From assembly GCA_934155625.1 (NCBI GenBank), contig CAKPHD010000001.1:1-64000 (forward strand): DNA of 64,000 nt, given 5' to 3'. Source of the DNA: an uncultured Clostridia bacterium (GTDB taxonomy: Bacteria; Bacillota; Clostridia; TANB77; CAG-508). The position numbers were made by a program, and so were the translations under genes. The notes beneath the pieces are model-generated. The model searched no databases. It worked only from the letters and a program-made list of their open reading frames with translations, and had not been told where the DNA came from. Below are positions 1 through 8,601 of this stretch, piece by piece. Numbering within the stretch: position 1 is the first letter of the stretch; the number at the start of each line of letters is the position of its first letter.

Positions 1-539
1 GTTTGTACATGTGTGTGTGTTCCCCATAATGCTGTAATTTTACCGTCTAAAAATCTTCCCATTGCTATTTTTTCTGCTGTTGCTTCTGCATGAAAATCTA
101 TAAATATCATATCTACTTGGTCTTGAATTTCTTCTACCATTTCTTTTGCCATTACAAATGGATTTTCTGTAAGAATGTTTAAGTCTACTCTTCCTAAAAA
201 GTTCATTACTGCAATTTTTTTGCCTTTACATTCATATATTTCGCAGCCTTTTCCTACTACTCCTTTTGGGTAATTGGCAGGTCTTAGTAGTCTGTGATGG
301 TCTATAAATTTAAATATATCTTTTTTCCCCCATGTGTGGTTTCCCATTGTAACTACATTTGTTCCTGCATTTATTATGTCTTTAAAATATCTTTCTGTTA
401 GCCCCATTCCTCCTGCTGCATTTTCTCCATTTGTTATTACAAAGTCTATTCCTTCTTGCTTTTTTATCTTAGGTAGTTCTTCTTTTAATTTTTTTACTCC
501 TGCCTCTCCTACAATATCTCCTATTGCTAATACTTTCAC
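1..539 (-). CDS. ymdB: YmdB/TIGR00282-family metallophosphoesterase (3' end beyond left edge)
   Basis: The 179 visible codons read from a GTG start at 539, preceded by an AAGAAGGA ribosome binding site. The calcineurin-like motifs are in order: an N-terminal IGDIVG metal-binding motif, TNGENAAGG, MGNHTW, and near the cut end GTHTHVQT. These are the hallmarks of the YmdB family, cyclic-nucleotide phosphodiesterases that act on 2',3'-cAMP and influence biofilm versus motility in Bacillus; that role comes from the family, not from this sequence. Full-length members have about 260 residues, so roughly the last third lies off the window. It is the last recognisable gene before a degenerate intergenic stretch. 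Assignment to the family is confident; the physiological substrate here is unknown. Confidence 0.9.
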   Translation of the reverse strand, partial: MKVLAIGDIVGEAGVKKLKEELPKIKKQEGIDFVITNGENAAGGMGLTERYFKDIINAGTNVVTMGNHTWGKKDIFKFIDHHRLLRPANYPKGVVGKGCEIYECKGKKIAVMNFLGRVDLNILTENPFVMAKEMVEEIQDQVDMIFIDFHAEATAEKIAMGRFLDGKITALWGTHTHVQ

Positions 540-665
540 TTTTTTTCCTTCTTTCTATCTTCTTTTACATTCTGCTGATTATTTTAACATTTTCTGGATA
601 GTTAGTCAAGTTTGAGATTTAAAATTAAAGTCTTTTGATTTTAATAATTGATATAAAATTTTTCT

Positions 666-815
666 TTATATTTCTTCTTTTTCTATTTCTTCTTCACTTA
701 ATCCTGTTATTTCTGCTATTTGTTTTGTTTGCATTTTTTGTTCTTTTAACTTTTTTGCAATTTCTATTTGTTTTTCCTTTTTTCCTTCTTTTCTAGCACA
801 ATCAAGCGTTTAATA
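666..815 (-). pseudogene. C-terminal remnant of an Rpn-type (PD-(D/E)XK family) recombination-promoting nuclease/transposase
   Basis: Reading leftwards from about 812, one frame gives DCARKEGKKEKQIEIAKKLK, then a helical tail with EITGLSEEEIEKEEI and a TAA stop at 666-668. This tail (KKEG..IEIAKKLKE, then ITGLS.EEI) is characteristic of the C-terminus of Rpn/YhgA-like nucleases that are abundant in gut Clostridia. An in-frame stop lies immediately upstream and no nuclease domain can be found, so only a fragment survives. The DNA between 820 and 1030 contains no convincing coding frame and may be further decayed remains. Confidence 0.6.
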
Positions 816-1028
816 AAGGCACATAGGCACCACTCTCCATTCTGTATGATATTTTCTTAATACTGATTATTTTCTTTGAATAAAACTACTGAAAAAAATC
901 AAGAAATTTAAATTTGTATCTGCCATTCCTAAGTTGTATTTGTATTCTAAATTTAATACATTAATAATATAACACACACTCCTACATTTAGCAAGAGCTT
1001 TTGAATAATTTATTATAATATATATGTC

Positions 1029-1165
1029 ATTTTTTGTCGAAATATTATTCATTAAATTTTGATAATTTTAAAAGAGCTTAATAATTTATAAGCAAAAAGC
1101 TATCACTTTAGTCAGTGATAGCTTTTCCATTTGTCAATAATTTTTATTTCATTTTCTCTTTAATT
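1029..1165. repeat. 137-bp direct repeat, copy 1 (duplicated mutS 3' end and terminator)
   Basis: This segment matches 3263-3399 over its full length with about two mismatches. It includes a copy of the mutS terminator hairpin (1094-1126, GCTATCAC paired with GTGATAGC) and the last codons of mutS up to 1165. The two copies bracket the 1477-3003 surface-protein gene, which suggests that the gene entered by a recombination event that duplicated the target. Confidence 0.9.
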
Positions 1166-1421
1166 GTTACAGGTTAATGGTTTTTATTAACTTTTTTATA
1201 AGAAAGACTTGAAATATAAGCTTTTCATTACATTCCTCGGCTTATTACGAAATTTAAGAAATTCTAGCTTATTTTATGGCCCCCTTCCACTCTCGTGAAC
1301 TCTTTCCATAAAATCACACAGAATTTCTAAAATTTCTTCATGCACATTCGTCATTTCATTCAAAGTTTATATTTCAAGTCTTTCTTTATATTGATTTTAA
1401 ATAAACCATTAACCTGTAACC
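1166..1421. repeat. Long imperfect inverted repeat (hairpin or MITE-like element)
   Basis: The left arm begins GTTACAGGTTAATGGTTT at 1166, and the same sequence reads on the opposite strand from about 1420. Further blocks pair inwards (AAGAAAGACTTGAAATATAA near 1200-1219 with its complement near 1365-1385; AGAAATTCT and TTTTATGG nearer the centre), so almost the whole 255 bp can fold on itself. It starts exactly where direct-repeat copy 1 ends. On the minus strand the right arm carries a 26-codon ORF, 1354-1274 (MTNVHEEILEILCDFMERV...), of unknown significance. The element could be a non-autonomous transposon, a structured RNA or a strong terminator; nothing decides between these. Confidence 0.65.
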
Positions 1422-1476
1422 TTTAGTTTATAATTCATTTATGATAATGTCTTATAATAGTACCAAGCTTGTATAA

Positions 1477-3003
1477 CTAATAAAGCACAATACGAAAACC
1501 AACATAATCACCATAGTAATTAAGATTATCATTAGAACGTATACTTGCTGGAAATTCATCTCCACCAAGCATATATCTTCCTCCACGTTTACTTGTAGGG
1601 CGAACAGAATCTAAAGTATATTCAAGTGTCCACTCCCACATATTTCCTGCTAAATCATATATTCCTTGCTTTTTAAACTCTTCACTTGCTCCTGTTGATA
1701 ATAATATACCTTTATTTGCGACTTTTTTTCCGTATGCCCCACTTGTCCATTTTCCTAATGCTACCGTATTCCAGTCATATACTGCATATTTTGAATCTTT
1801 ATTTGTTATATTCCATGCATTATTACTATAATTTCCCCATGTAGTACTATTTGAATTCAAATCTTCTTTTTTATTACCTTTCGCCTCTAAATATTTCATT
1901 ACCAAATCCCATTGTATTCCAAAGATTAAGCCGCTTGTATAATTTCCTGACTCCATATTGCTTGCTAATGTCTGTGCTTGTCTACATGTTACAAAATTGT
2001 ATGGATATACATTTTGTTTTATTACTGGTATTTCGGTTGGTTCTGTATCTATTGAACCTGATGTTCTAGAAGTATCTTCTATTCCTGTTTCATACTTTCC
2101 AACATAAAATCCTTTATTAACATATATGCTTTTTAACATTCTTTTCTTTAGTTTATAATATTCTTCGCTTGTTAAGCCTGTCATTGTATCAGAATAATAT
2201 TCATCTTTATAGTTTGTTCCATTTCTATAATCATTTGTATATGTGTGTAAATCTGTTTCTATTGCTGTATATTCATTTTCTGTAAATTCTGTTATATTTA
2301 GTCCTGCTGTTGGATATACTTCATCTGTTTTTGGTACTTCTACCCATACATATTGATTTCCTGTACTATCTTCTATTGTTAGTCCATTATCTAAATTTGT
2401 TCCGTTTACTTGTTTAAATCCTTTTGGTAAATATGTTCCTGCTGTTGTTTTATTACTTGATACTGTTGTTGAACCTCCGTTTATTTCTTCTCCTGGTTGC
2501 TTTGGCTCTGCTGTTATGCTTACACCTATATTTGATTTTAAATCTTCTTTTGTTTCGTCTATTGGTGTTTTTAATAATTTTATTGTAATTGTTAAGGACG
2601 TTTCTTCACCAGCTTTTAATGTTGTTTTATCTAATTTACTTATTACCTCAAAATAATCACTATTTGAACTTGTAGCTTCTGCTGTTAAGTCTGATGACAA
2701 ATCTTGGCTTTGATTTTTTATTGTATATGTTGCAGTTGCAATGTCTCCTTTTGCACTTAAGCCTGAAACTTCTATTGTTCCTTCTGTCTTTTTGCTTGCA
2801 TTTATTGTCGCTGTTGTTGTTCCCTTTCCTCCTGTTGTTGGTGTTCCTGTAAATTCTACTACAAAATTAGCTTGACTTGCTTCTGATTTTGCTGTTCCAT
2901 TTATATTTAATGTTACATTTGTTATTGCAGCATACCCCACAGCTACAAGTATTATCGCTAGTAACACTATTCCTCCAACTACTTTGTTGTTCGCTCTTCT
3001 CAT
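1477..3003 (-). CDS. Secreted surface protein with C-terminal FGE-sulfatase-like (C-type lectin fold) domain
   Basis: 508 residues. The N-terminus has one hydrophobic segment (about 9-27) ending in VGYAAITN, like SipW-processed TasA/camelysin-type precursors, followed by beta-rich sequence (about 30-170) resembling an Ig-like or CalY-type region. Residues about 190-508 form a formylglycine-generating-enzyme-like domain, with VWVEVPK, IPVIKQN, LAGNMWEWTLEY and a terminal RGG...VGFRIVLY. This fold is often used as a binding scaffold rather than an enzyme. The protein is a clear paralogue of the one at 31218-32858 over the FGE part, but their N-termini differ. It has its own promoter (3064-3092) and sits in a cassette between ymdB and mutS flanked by 137-bp direct repeats. 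Its C-terminal codons are A/T-ending, unlike the paralogue's GC-rich tail. The ligand is unknown. Confidence 0.8.
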   Translation of the reverse strand: MRRANNKVVGGIVLLAIILVAVGYAAITNVTLNINGTAKSEASQANFVVEFTGTPTTGGKGTTTATINASKKTEGTIEVSGLSAKGDIATATYTIKNQSQDLSSDLTAEATSSNSDYFEVISKLDKTTLKAGEETSLTITIKLLKTPIDETKEDLKSNIGVSITAEPKQPGEEINGGSTTVSSNKTTAGTYLPKGFKQVNGTNLDNGLTIEDSTGNQYVWVEVPKTDEVYPTAGLNITEFTENEYTAIETDLHTYTNDYRNGTNYKDEYYSDTMTGLTSEEYYKLKKRMLKSIYVNKGFYVGKYETGIEDTSRTSGSIDTEPTEIPVIKQNVYPYNFVTCRQAQTLASNMESGNYTSGLIFGIQWDLVMKYLEAKGNKKEDLNSNSTTWGNYSNNAWNITNKDSKYAVYDWNTVALGKWTSGAYGKKVANKGILLSTGASEEFKKQGIYDLAGNMWEWTLEYTLDSVRPTSKRGGRYMLGGDEFPASIRSNDNLNYYGDYVGFRIVLY

Positions 3004-3025
3004 GTTTATTCTCCCTCCATTTTTT

Positions 3026-3251
3026 CTTTAAGTTATATACTTAAAGATATAAAAATCAAATTTATTATAGCAATAAAAGTAACCGTAGTCAACACTTTTT
3101 TGACATTTTAGGACAAACCTCGTTTAAGACTTAAAAAAATCAAAATTAACCAAAAGTAAAACGACGCATGAATTGTGATTAAAGGGTTATAGACATTTTG
3201 TTGATTTCTTTAAGTATATAACTTAAAGAAATTTAAGTATATAACTTAAAG
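3026..3251. promoter_or_regulatory. Three copies of a 20-21-nt palindrome around the surface-gene promoter
   Basis: Copies lie at 3026-3046, 3208-3228 and 3232-3251. Each has arms CTTTAAGT and ACTTAAAG (the third lacks the first C) around an ATATA-like centre. The first copy lies between the -10 box and the start codon; the other two are tandem upstream with a period of about 23-24 nt. This layout suggests a dimeric regulator that binds both sides of the promoter. No regulator gene was identified nearby. Confidence 0.6.
3064..3092 (-). promoter_or_regulatory. Promoter of the FGE-domain surface gene
   Basis: On the minus strand, TTGACT (3092-3087), a 17-nt spacer and TATAAT (3069-3064) form a near-consensus sigma-A promoter about 60 nt upstream of the start codon at 3003. 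Confidence 0.75.
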
Positions 3252-3262
3252 AAAATTTTGTG

Positions 3263-3399
3263 ATTTTTTGTCGAAATATTATTCATTAAATTTTGATAAT
3301 TTTTAAAGAGCTTAATAATTTATAAGCAAAAAGCTATCACTTTAGCCAGTGATAGCTTTTCCATTTGTCAATAATTTTTATTTCATTTTCTCTTTAATT
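3263..3399. repeat. 137-bp direct repeat, copy 2 (native mutS 3' end)
   Basis: This is the counterpart of 1029-1165. It contains the true mutS C-terminal codons (3378-3399) and the terminator hairpin. Since this copy is contiguous with the intact gene, it is probably the original and the 1029 copy the duplicate. Confidence 0.9.
3328..3360 (-). terminator. Rho-independent terminator of mutS
   Basis: AAAAGCTATCAC pairs with GTGATAGCTTTT around a short loop, 18 nt beyond the mutS stop. On the minus strand the stem ends in a T run. Confidence 0.85.
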
Positions 3400-6017
3400 C
3401 TAACCAAAGTATTAAGAGCATCAATAGGAGTAAGTTCATTCAAATCAACCTTATCAATCTCATGAGCAATCTCAGCCAATTTAAAATTAAACATATCAAA
3501 TTGTCCCTCAACGACCTTCTTATTTTCCTTCTCTTGTTTCTTACCAGAAATCATACTTTTTCTTTCCAAGCTTGTTAAAATCTCATCCGCTCTTTTGGTA
3601 ACAACCTTTGGAACACCTGCAAGACGAGCAACGTGGATACCATAACTTTCATCTGTTCCACCTTCAACAATCTTTCTTAAAAAGATGATATCTTCGCCCT
3701 TTTCTTTTACTGCAATTGAATAATTTTTTATACCTTCTTGTTTATCTGCAAGTTCTATTAATTCATGATAATGTGTTGCAAATAATGTTTTAGCACCACA
3801 TTTTTCTTTATTTGCAATATATTCTGCAACGGCCCATGCAATAGAAAGGCCATCATATGTTGAAGTTCCTCTTCCTATTTCATCTAATATAACTAAACTG
3901 TTTTCTGTTGCTTCTTTTAGGATAGTTGCAACTTCCATCATTTCTACCATAAATGTACTTTGTCCCATACTTAAATCGTCAGATGCCCCAACTCTTGTAA
4001 AGATTTTGTCTACTACTCCGATTTGTGCCTCTGTTGCTGGTACAAAGCTTCCAACTTGTGCCATTAATGTAATTAGTGCTACTTGCCTCATATATGTAGA
4101 TTTACCTGCCATATTAGGTCCTGTAATTATTGCTAATCTATCTCCTTCTTTGTCAAGATATGTATCATTTGGTACAAAGTTTCCGCTTCCTATCATTTTC
4201 TCAATTACTGGATGTCTGCCTTCTTTAATGTTAATAATTCCATCATCTTTTACAACAGGCATACAATAATTCATATCTTCCGCTACTTGCGCAAATGAAG
4301 CTAAAACATCTAGTGTTGATACTACATTTGCTGTTTTTTGCAATCTTTTTATATTTTTAGCAATTTCTGTTCTTATTTCTACAAATGCATTATATTCAAG
4401 GTTTACAACCTTTTCCTCAGCACCTAAAATTTGATTTTCAATTGTTTTTAATTCTTCTGTTATATATCTTTCTCCTGTTGTTAGTGTTTGCTTTCTAATA
4501 AATCTTTCAGGTACTTGTGATACAAATGATTTTGAAACTTCAATATAATATCCAAATACTTTGTTATACCCAACTTTTAAAGTTTTAATTCCAGTCTTTT
4601 CTTTTTCATCTGCTTCTAGTTTTGCAAGCCAAGTCTTTCCTTCTGTAGAAGCTCTTTTTAATGTATCTATTTCTTCGTCATATCCTAGTTTAATTATTCC
4701 ACCATCTTTTATTGTCATAGGAGGATCTTCTACAATTGATTTTTCTATTAATGCAAATACATCTTTTAATTCATCCAAGTTTTCATATAATTCTTTTAAT
4801 TTATGTGATTGACACATTTCTAAAACACTTTTTACTTCTGGTAATCTTTCTAGTGAATTTTTTAGTGTTATCATATCTCTTGCATTTGCATTACCATATG
4901 TCATTTTTCCTGCAAGACGTTCTATATCATATACTTTTTTTAGTGTATCTGTAATTTCTCCTCTAAGCATCATATTGTCTTTTAGTTCTTTTACAGCATC
5001 TAATCTTTCTTGAATGTCTTTAACTTCCAAAAGAGGATCATTTAACCATCTTCTTAACAAACGTCCTCCCATAGATGTTGATGTTTTATCTAACACCCAA
5101 AGCAATGTTCCTTTTTTGCTTTTATCTCTCATCTTTTCTGTTATCTCTAAGTTTCTTCTTGCATTGATATCTAATGCCATATATTTTGACAAATTATAAA
5201 TTGTTATTGTGTTTATATGTTCTAGACTTGTCATTTGAGTTTCATTTAAATACTCTAACAATGCATTTATTGATTTTACTGCTAATGGCTTTTCTTTTAG
5301 ATTTGTTACTTCTCTTTTATTTTCAATTATATTGTAATCTAATGATAAGTTTCCAACATCATCTGTAAAGAATTTATCACTAAATCTACTCATATACATA
5401 GAAAATCTTTCACGTATTTTATCCATTTCTTCTTGGCATTCAAACATCATTGAATTTGCTATTATTTCTGATGGTGCAAATCTTGCTATTTCATCTAATA
5501 ATAGTGCAAAGTTGTTTTCACTCTTGATTTCACTACTATAAAATTCTCCTGTTGAAATATCACATACGCTTATTCCAAAGTAAATTCCACTTTTGCAAAT
5601 ACTCATTATATAATTGTTTTTCTTTTCTTCTAGTAAATTGCTTTCTACTATTGTTCCAGGAGTAAGGATTCTTATTACCCCTCTTTTTACGATTCCTTTT
5701 GCTGTTTTAGGATCTTCTAATTGTTCACAAATAGCAACTTTATATCCTTTTTCTATTAATTTTTCTGCATACACTTCTGCTGCATGATGTGGAATTCCTG
5801 CCATTGGTGCTCTTTCTGGTAATCCACAATCTTTTCCTGTTAGTGTTATTTCTAGCTCTCTTGCAGCTATTAATGCATCTTCAAAAAACATTTCGTAAAA
5901 ATCACCTAATCTGTAAAATAATATGCAATCTTTATTTGCTTCTTTTGTTTCTATATATTTTTGCATCATTGGTGATATTACTGATCTATCTTCAATTTCT
6001 GCTATTGTTTGTGCCAT
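3378..6017 (-). CDS. mutS: DNA mismatch repair protein MutS
   Basis: 879 residues, the normal MutS length. The N-terminal mismatch-recognition motif RLGDFYEMF carries the Phe-x-Glu pair at about 40-42. The C-terminal ATPase has Walker A GPNMAGKST at about 633-641, Walker B LVILDE at about 708-713 and the DEIGRGTSTYDG signature. QFDMF near 839-843 resembles a beta-clamp binding motif. MutS dimers bind mispairs and recruit MutL; no mutL is present in this window. The start is one base downstream of the miaB stop, and its ribosome binding site AAAGGAGAAAG lies within the last miaB codons, so the two genes are translationally coupled. The 3' end and terminator are duplicated at 1029-1165. Confidence 0.97.
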   Translation of the reverse strand: MAQTIAEIEDRSVISPMMQKYIETKEANKDCILFYRLGDFYEMFFEDALIAARELEITLTGKDCGLPERAPMAGIPHHAAEVYAEKLIEKGYKVAICEQLEDPKTAKGIVKRGVIRILTPGTIVESNLLEEKKNNYIMSICKSGIYFGISVCDISTGEFYSSEIKSENNFALLLDEIARFAPSEIIANSMMFECQEEMDKIRERFSMYMSRFSDKFFTDDVGNLSLDYNIIENKREVTNLKEKPLAVKSINALLEYLNETQMTSLEHINTITIYNLSKYMALDINARRNLEITEKMRDKSKKGTLLWVLDKTSTSMGGRLLRRWLNDPLLEVKDIQERLDAVKELKDNMMLRGEITDTLKKVYDIERLAGKMTYGNANARDMITLKNSLERLPEVKSVLEMCQSHKLKELYENLDELKDVFALIEKSIVEDPPMTIKDGGIIKLGYDEEIDTLKRASTEGKTWLAKLEADEKEKTGIKTLKVGYNKVFGYYIEVSKSFVSQVPERFIRKQTLTTGERYITEELKTIENQILGAEEKVVNLEYNAFVEIRTEIAKNIKRLQKTANVVSTLDVLASFAQVAEDMNYCMPVVKDDGIINIKEGRHPVIEKMIGSGNFVPNDTYLDKEGDRLAIITGPNMAGKSTYMRQVALITLMAQVGSFVPATEAQIGVVDKIFTRVGASDDLSMGQSTFMVEMMEVATILKEATENSLVILDEIGRGTSTYDGLSIAWAVAEYIANKEKCGAKTLFATHYHELIELADKQEGIKNYSIAVKEKGEDIIFLRKIVEGGTDESYGIHVARLAGVPKVVTKRADEILTSLERKSMISGKKQEKENKKVVEGQFDMFNFKLAEIAHEIDKVDLNELTPIDALNTLVRIKEKMK

Positions 6018-6018
6018 T

Positions 6019-7404
6019 TTATCTTTCTCCTTTTAAATACCACATATGTTCTGAAACTATTTTTAAGTCTATAATTTGATCTTTTAGTTCAGGACTTCCC
6101 TCAAAAATCACTACTTTGTTACTGTCTGTTCTTCCAGTTAATAAATCTGGATTATTTTTACTTGGCCCTTCTACTAGTACTTTTTGAATTGTTCCTATAT
6201 ATTTTTGATTATTTTCTGCAATTTGACTTTCTACTAATTCTTTTAGTCTATCAAATCTCTTGTGTTTGATGTCTTCTGGAATTTGATTTGTCATTTTATC
6301 TCCTGGTGTTCCAACTCTTCTTGAATATATAAACATATAAACTTGTTCAAAGCATACTTTTCTTACAACATCTAATGTATCTTCAAAGTCTTCTTCTGTT
6401 TCTCCTGCAAATCCGACTATTATATCTGTTGAAAGTGTTAGGTTTGGTATTCTTTTTTTCATTTTTTCTACTAATTCTAAATATTGTTCTTTTGTATATT
6501 TTCTGTTCATTAATTTTAATACATTTGTGCTTCCTGATTGAAGTGGTAAATGTACTAATTTGCAAACTTTTTCACAATCTGCAATCGCTTCTATTACATC
6601 ATCTGTAAAGTCCTTTGGGTGTGGTGATACAAATCTTATTCTTTCTATTCCGTCGATTTTATTTATTGCTCTTAGTAATGTTGCAAATGAATTTATTCCT
6701 TCATATTCTTTGCCTTCTTCTTTCCATTTTTCTGCTCTTAAATATGAATTTACATTTTGACCTAATAGTGTAATTTCTTTATATCCTTCTTTTGCAAGTC
6801 CTTCTACTTCTGCTAATATATCTTTTGGATGTCTACTTCTTTCTCTTCCACGTACATATGGAACTATACAATATGTACAAAAGTTATTACATCCATACAT
6901 TATTGTTACAGATGCTTTTATATTGCTTGTTCTTTTTATTGGAAGTCCTTCATATACTTCTCCATCTATATCTAATATGTCTTGTTGTTTCTTTTTTGTT
7001 TCTAATGTTTTATACAAATCTTCTGGAAAGTTTTGCAATGTATGTGTTCCAAATATAATGTCTGTATATGAGTAACTTTCATGTATTTTGTCTGTTATAT
7101 GTTTTTCTTGCATCATACATCCACCTATTGCTATTATTGTTCCTCTTGTTTCTTTTACTTTTTTTAGTTCTCCTAATTTTCCGAATAACTTGTCTTCTGC
7201 ATTTTCTCTTACACAACATGTATTAAATATTACTAAATCCGCTTCTTTGTAGTCTTCTGTTGGTTGGTACCCCATCTCTTCTACCATTCCACATAGCTTT
7301 TCTGAATCGTTTTCGTTTAGTTGGCATCCCATTGTTAGTATGTAATATTTTAAGTTCTTTTCTTTATTTATTTCTTTTACTTTTTCTATGTATTTTGTTT
7401 CCAT
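6019..7404 (-). CDS. miaB: tRNA-2-methylthio-N6-dimethylallyladenosine synthase MiaB
   Basis: 461 residues. The N-terminal methylthiotransferase domain has its three cluster cysteines at about 27, 63 and 96 (MGCQLN, NTCCVRENAE, GGCMMQ). The radical SAM motif GCNNFCTYC has C172, C176 and C179, followed by VPYVRGRERSR. A TRAM-like C-terminus ends the protein. MiaB adds the 2-methylthio group at A37 of tRNAs that read U-starting codons, using two iron-sulfur clusters and SAM. It sits between the HipA-like kinase gene (12 nt upstream) and mutS (1 nt downstream); miaB-mutS is a common clostridial pairing. Confidence 0.96.
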   Translation of the reverse strand: METKYIEKVKEINKEKNLKYYILTMGCQLNENDSEKLCGMVEEMGYQPTEDYKEADLVIFNTCCVRENAEDKLFGKLGELKKVKETRGTIIAIGGCMMQEKHITDKIHESYSYTDIIFGTHTLQNFPEDLYKTLETKKKQQDILDIDGEVYEGLPIKRTSNIKASVTIMYGCNNFCTYCIVPYVRGRERSRHPKDILAEVEGLAKEGYKEITLLGQNVNSYLRAEKWKEEGKEYEGINSFATLLRAINKIDGIERIRFVSPHPKDFTDDVIEAIADCEKVCKLVHLPLQSGSTNVLKLMNRKYTKEQYLELVEKMKKRIPNLTLSTDIIVGFAGETEEDFEDTLDVVRKVCFEQVYMFIYSRRVGTPGDKMTNQIPEDIKHKRFDRLKELVESQIAENNQKYIGTIQKVLVEGPSKNNPDLLTGRTDSNKVVIFEGSPELKDQIIDLKIVSEHMWYLKGER

Positions 7405-7416
7405 TTCGTTTTATTG

Positions 7417-8301
7417 TTACCTTTCTTTTATTTTTGTGTACGTGCTTAATAAGATTTTTTCATATCTTTCTTTTATTATTTTTTTATAAAACTCTTTTCT
7501 TATTTCAGTTATTTCAGGAGTTTGTTCAATTATATTATTTATTTTGTTTAAATCAATTAATGGAACAATTCTCAATACTGCATTATTACAGTCTTCATTA
7601 TTTAGATTATTTATATATTCAAAATAATTTATTTTTTTTCCATTTTCTTTTAATGCTGATGTTGGAAATACATACACTCTAGCATTAATTTCATCTTCAT
7701 TATTTATAATTTCTTTTATTCTTTCATCTGTTAATTGAGGATACAAACATGATGCACAATCATATATTGGTGCTATCTCAACACTTTGTTTTGCTTCATC
7801 AATTAAGAATCCCCAGTTTCCATTATGTCTATCAAAGTTTCCTACAAGAGCATCTGCTATGAACATATTCCAGAAAAATTCTTTTAGTTCTTTTGCATCA
7901 TATATTTGCTGCTCTTCTATGGTTTCTATTACTTCATTTAATTCTGTTCCATACCCATTTTTCGAGGTTTCTATCTGGCTATTTTTCAATTCTGCAAATT
8001 GTTTAAATATTTTTCCATATCTAGTAAAATCTTTACATGCAACTACGATTTTAGTATTTTCTTGGCTAGAATAAGTTCCTAATATAGTTTCTTGCACTTC
8101 TAATCCTAATGTTCTAATAATTTCGCATGCAATATATTCAGATATGCAACTATTTGAATATTCATGTTCTTTAACTCCATCATTTACATTTGGAAATTTA
8201 AGCATGTATTCTTCATTATTATAAATAATACATATCTTTCCTCCATTTTTACCTCCATAATATCTAAATTTATTAATTTTGCAATTTGTAAAATCTATCA
8301 T
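7417..8301 (-). CDS. HipA/CtkA-like serine/threonine kinase
   Basis: 294 residues with a compact HipA-C/CtkA kinase fold: a probable ATP-anchoring lysine in YMLKFP (about K35), the catalytic loop GNFDRHNGNWG (Asp at about 157) and the metal-binding Asp in APIYDCAS (about D181). HipA kinases phosphorylate translation factors in toxin-antitoxin systems, and Helicobacter CtkA is a related secreted kinase; the target here is unknown. The start codon overlaps the stop of the upstream 72-aa gene (ATGA), behind a GGAGG site, so the two are co-translated. miaB follows 12 nt later. There is no HipB-type DNA-binding antitoxin, so a toxin role is inference only. Confidence 0.75.
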   Translation of the reverse strand: MIDFTNCKINKFRYYGGKNGGKICIIYNNEEYMLKFPNVNDGVKEHEYSNSCISEYIACEIIRTLGLEVQETILGTYSSQENTKIVVACKDFTRYGKIFKQFAELKNSQIETSKNGYGTELNEVIETIEEQQIYDAKELKEFFWNMFIADALVGNFDRHNGNWGFLIDEAKQSVEIAPIYDCASCLYPQLTDERIKEIINNEDEINARVYVFPTSALKENGKKINYFEYINNLNNEDCNNAVLRIVPLIDLNKINNIIEQTPEITEIRKEFYKKIIKERYEKILLSTYTKIKER

Positions 8302-8516
8302 TTTCCACCTCCATGAATATATTTTCTATATAAATAATCACATTGTTCTTCTGTTATTTCATTGTCAACATATGCACAATTAATTGATTGTTGCAATTCT
8401 CCCAACAAGCAATCTATAAGTGTTGATTTATTTTTTAATCCTTCTTTATAATTTTTTAAGTCATCTTCTAAATATTTAGGCAAACATTTTTCTAATATCT
8501 CTTCTTTATATTCCAT
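8298..8516 (-). CDS. Small protein of unknown function paired with the HipA-like kinase
   Basis: 72 residues, acidic and helical (LEKCLPKYLEDDLKNYKEG, then LIDCLLGELQQSIN, VDNEITEEQCDYLYRKYI). I do not recognise a named domain. It resembles the short uncharacterised proteins encoded beside HipA-like or DUF3990-type genes in gut Clostridia, and its ATGA overlap with the kinase gene points to a functional pair. It may be an antitoxin-like or adaptor partner. It has no membrane segment and no helix-turn-helix that I can see. Confidence 0.6.
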   Translation of the reverse strand: MEYKEEILEKCLPKYLEDDLKNYKEGLKNKSTLIDCLLGELQQSINCAYVDNEITEEQCDYLYRKYIHGGGK

Positions 8517-8601
8517 TTTTACTATCCTTTTTCTATCATCTTAAGTATTTTATCACATTTTATATTAAAAATAAAGATTATTAACTAATTTTAAAACATT
8601 A

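Noticed and set aside
867..1052. 61-aa ORF on the minus strand between the Rpn remnant and the direct repeat
   Set aside because: Its start lies inside the duplicated mutS downstream DNA, it has no ribosome binding site, and the composition does not look like a protein. It may be decayed DNA from the Rpn region.
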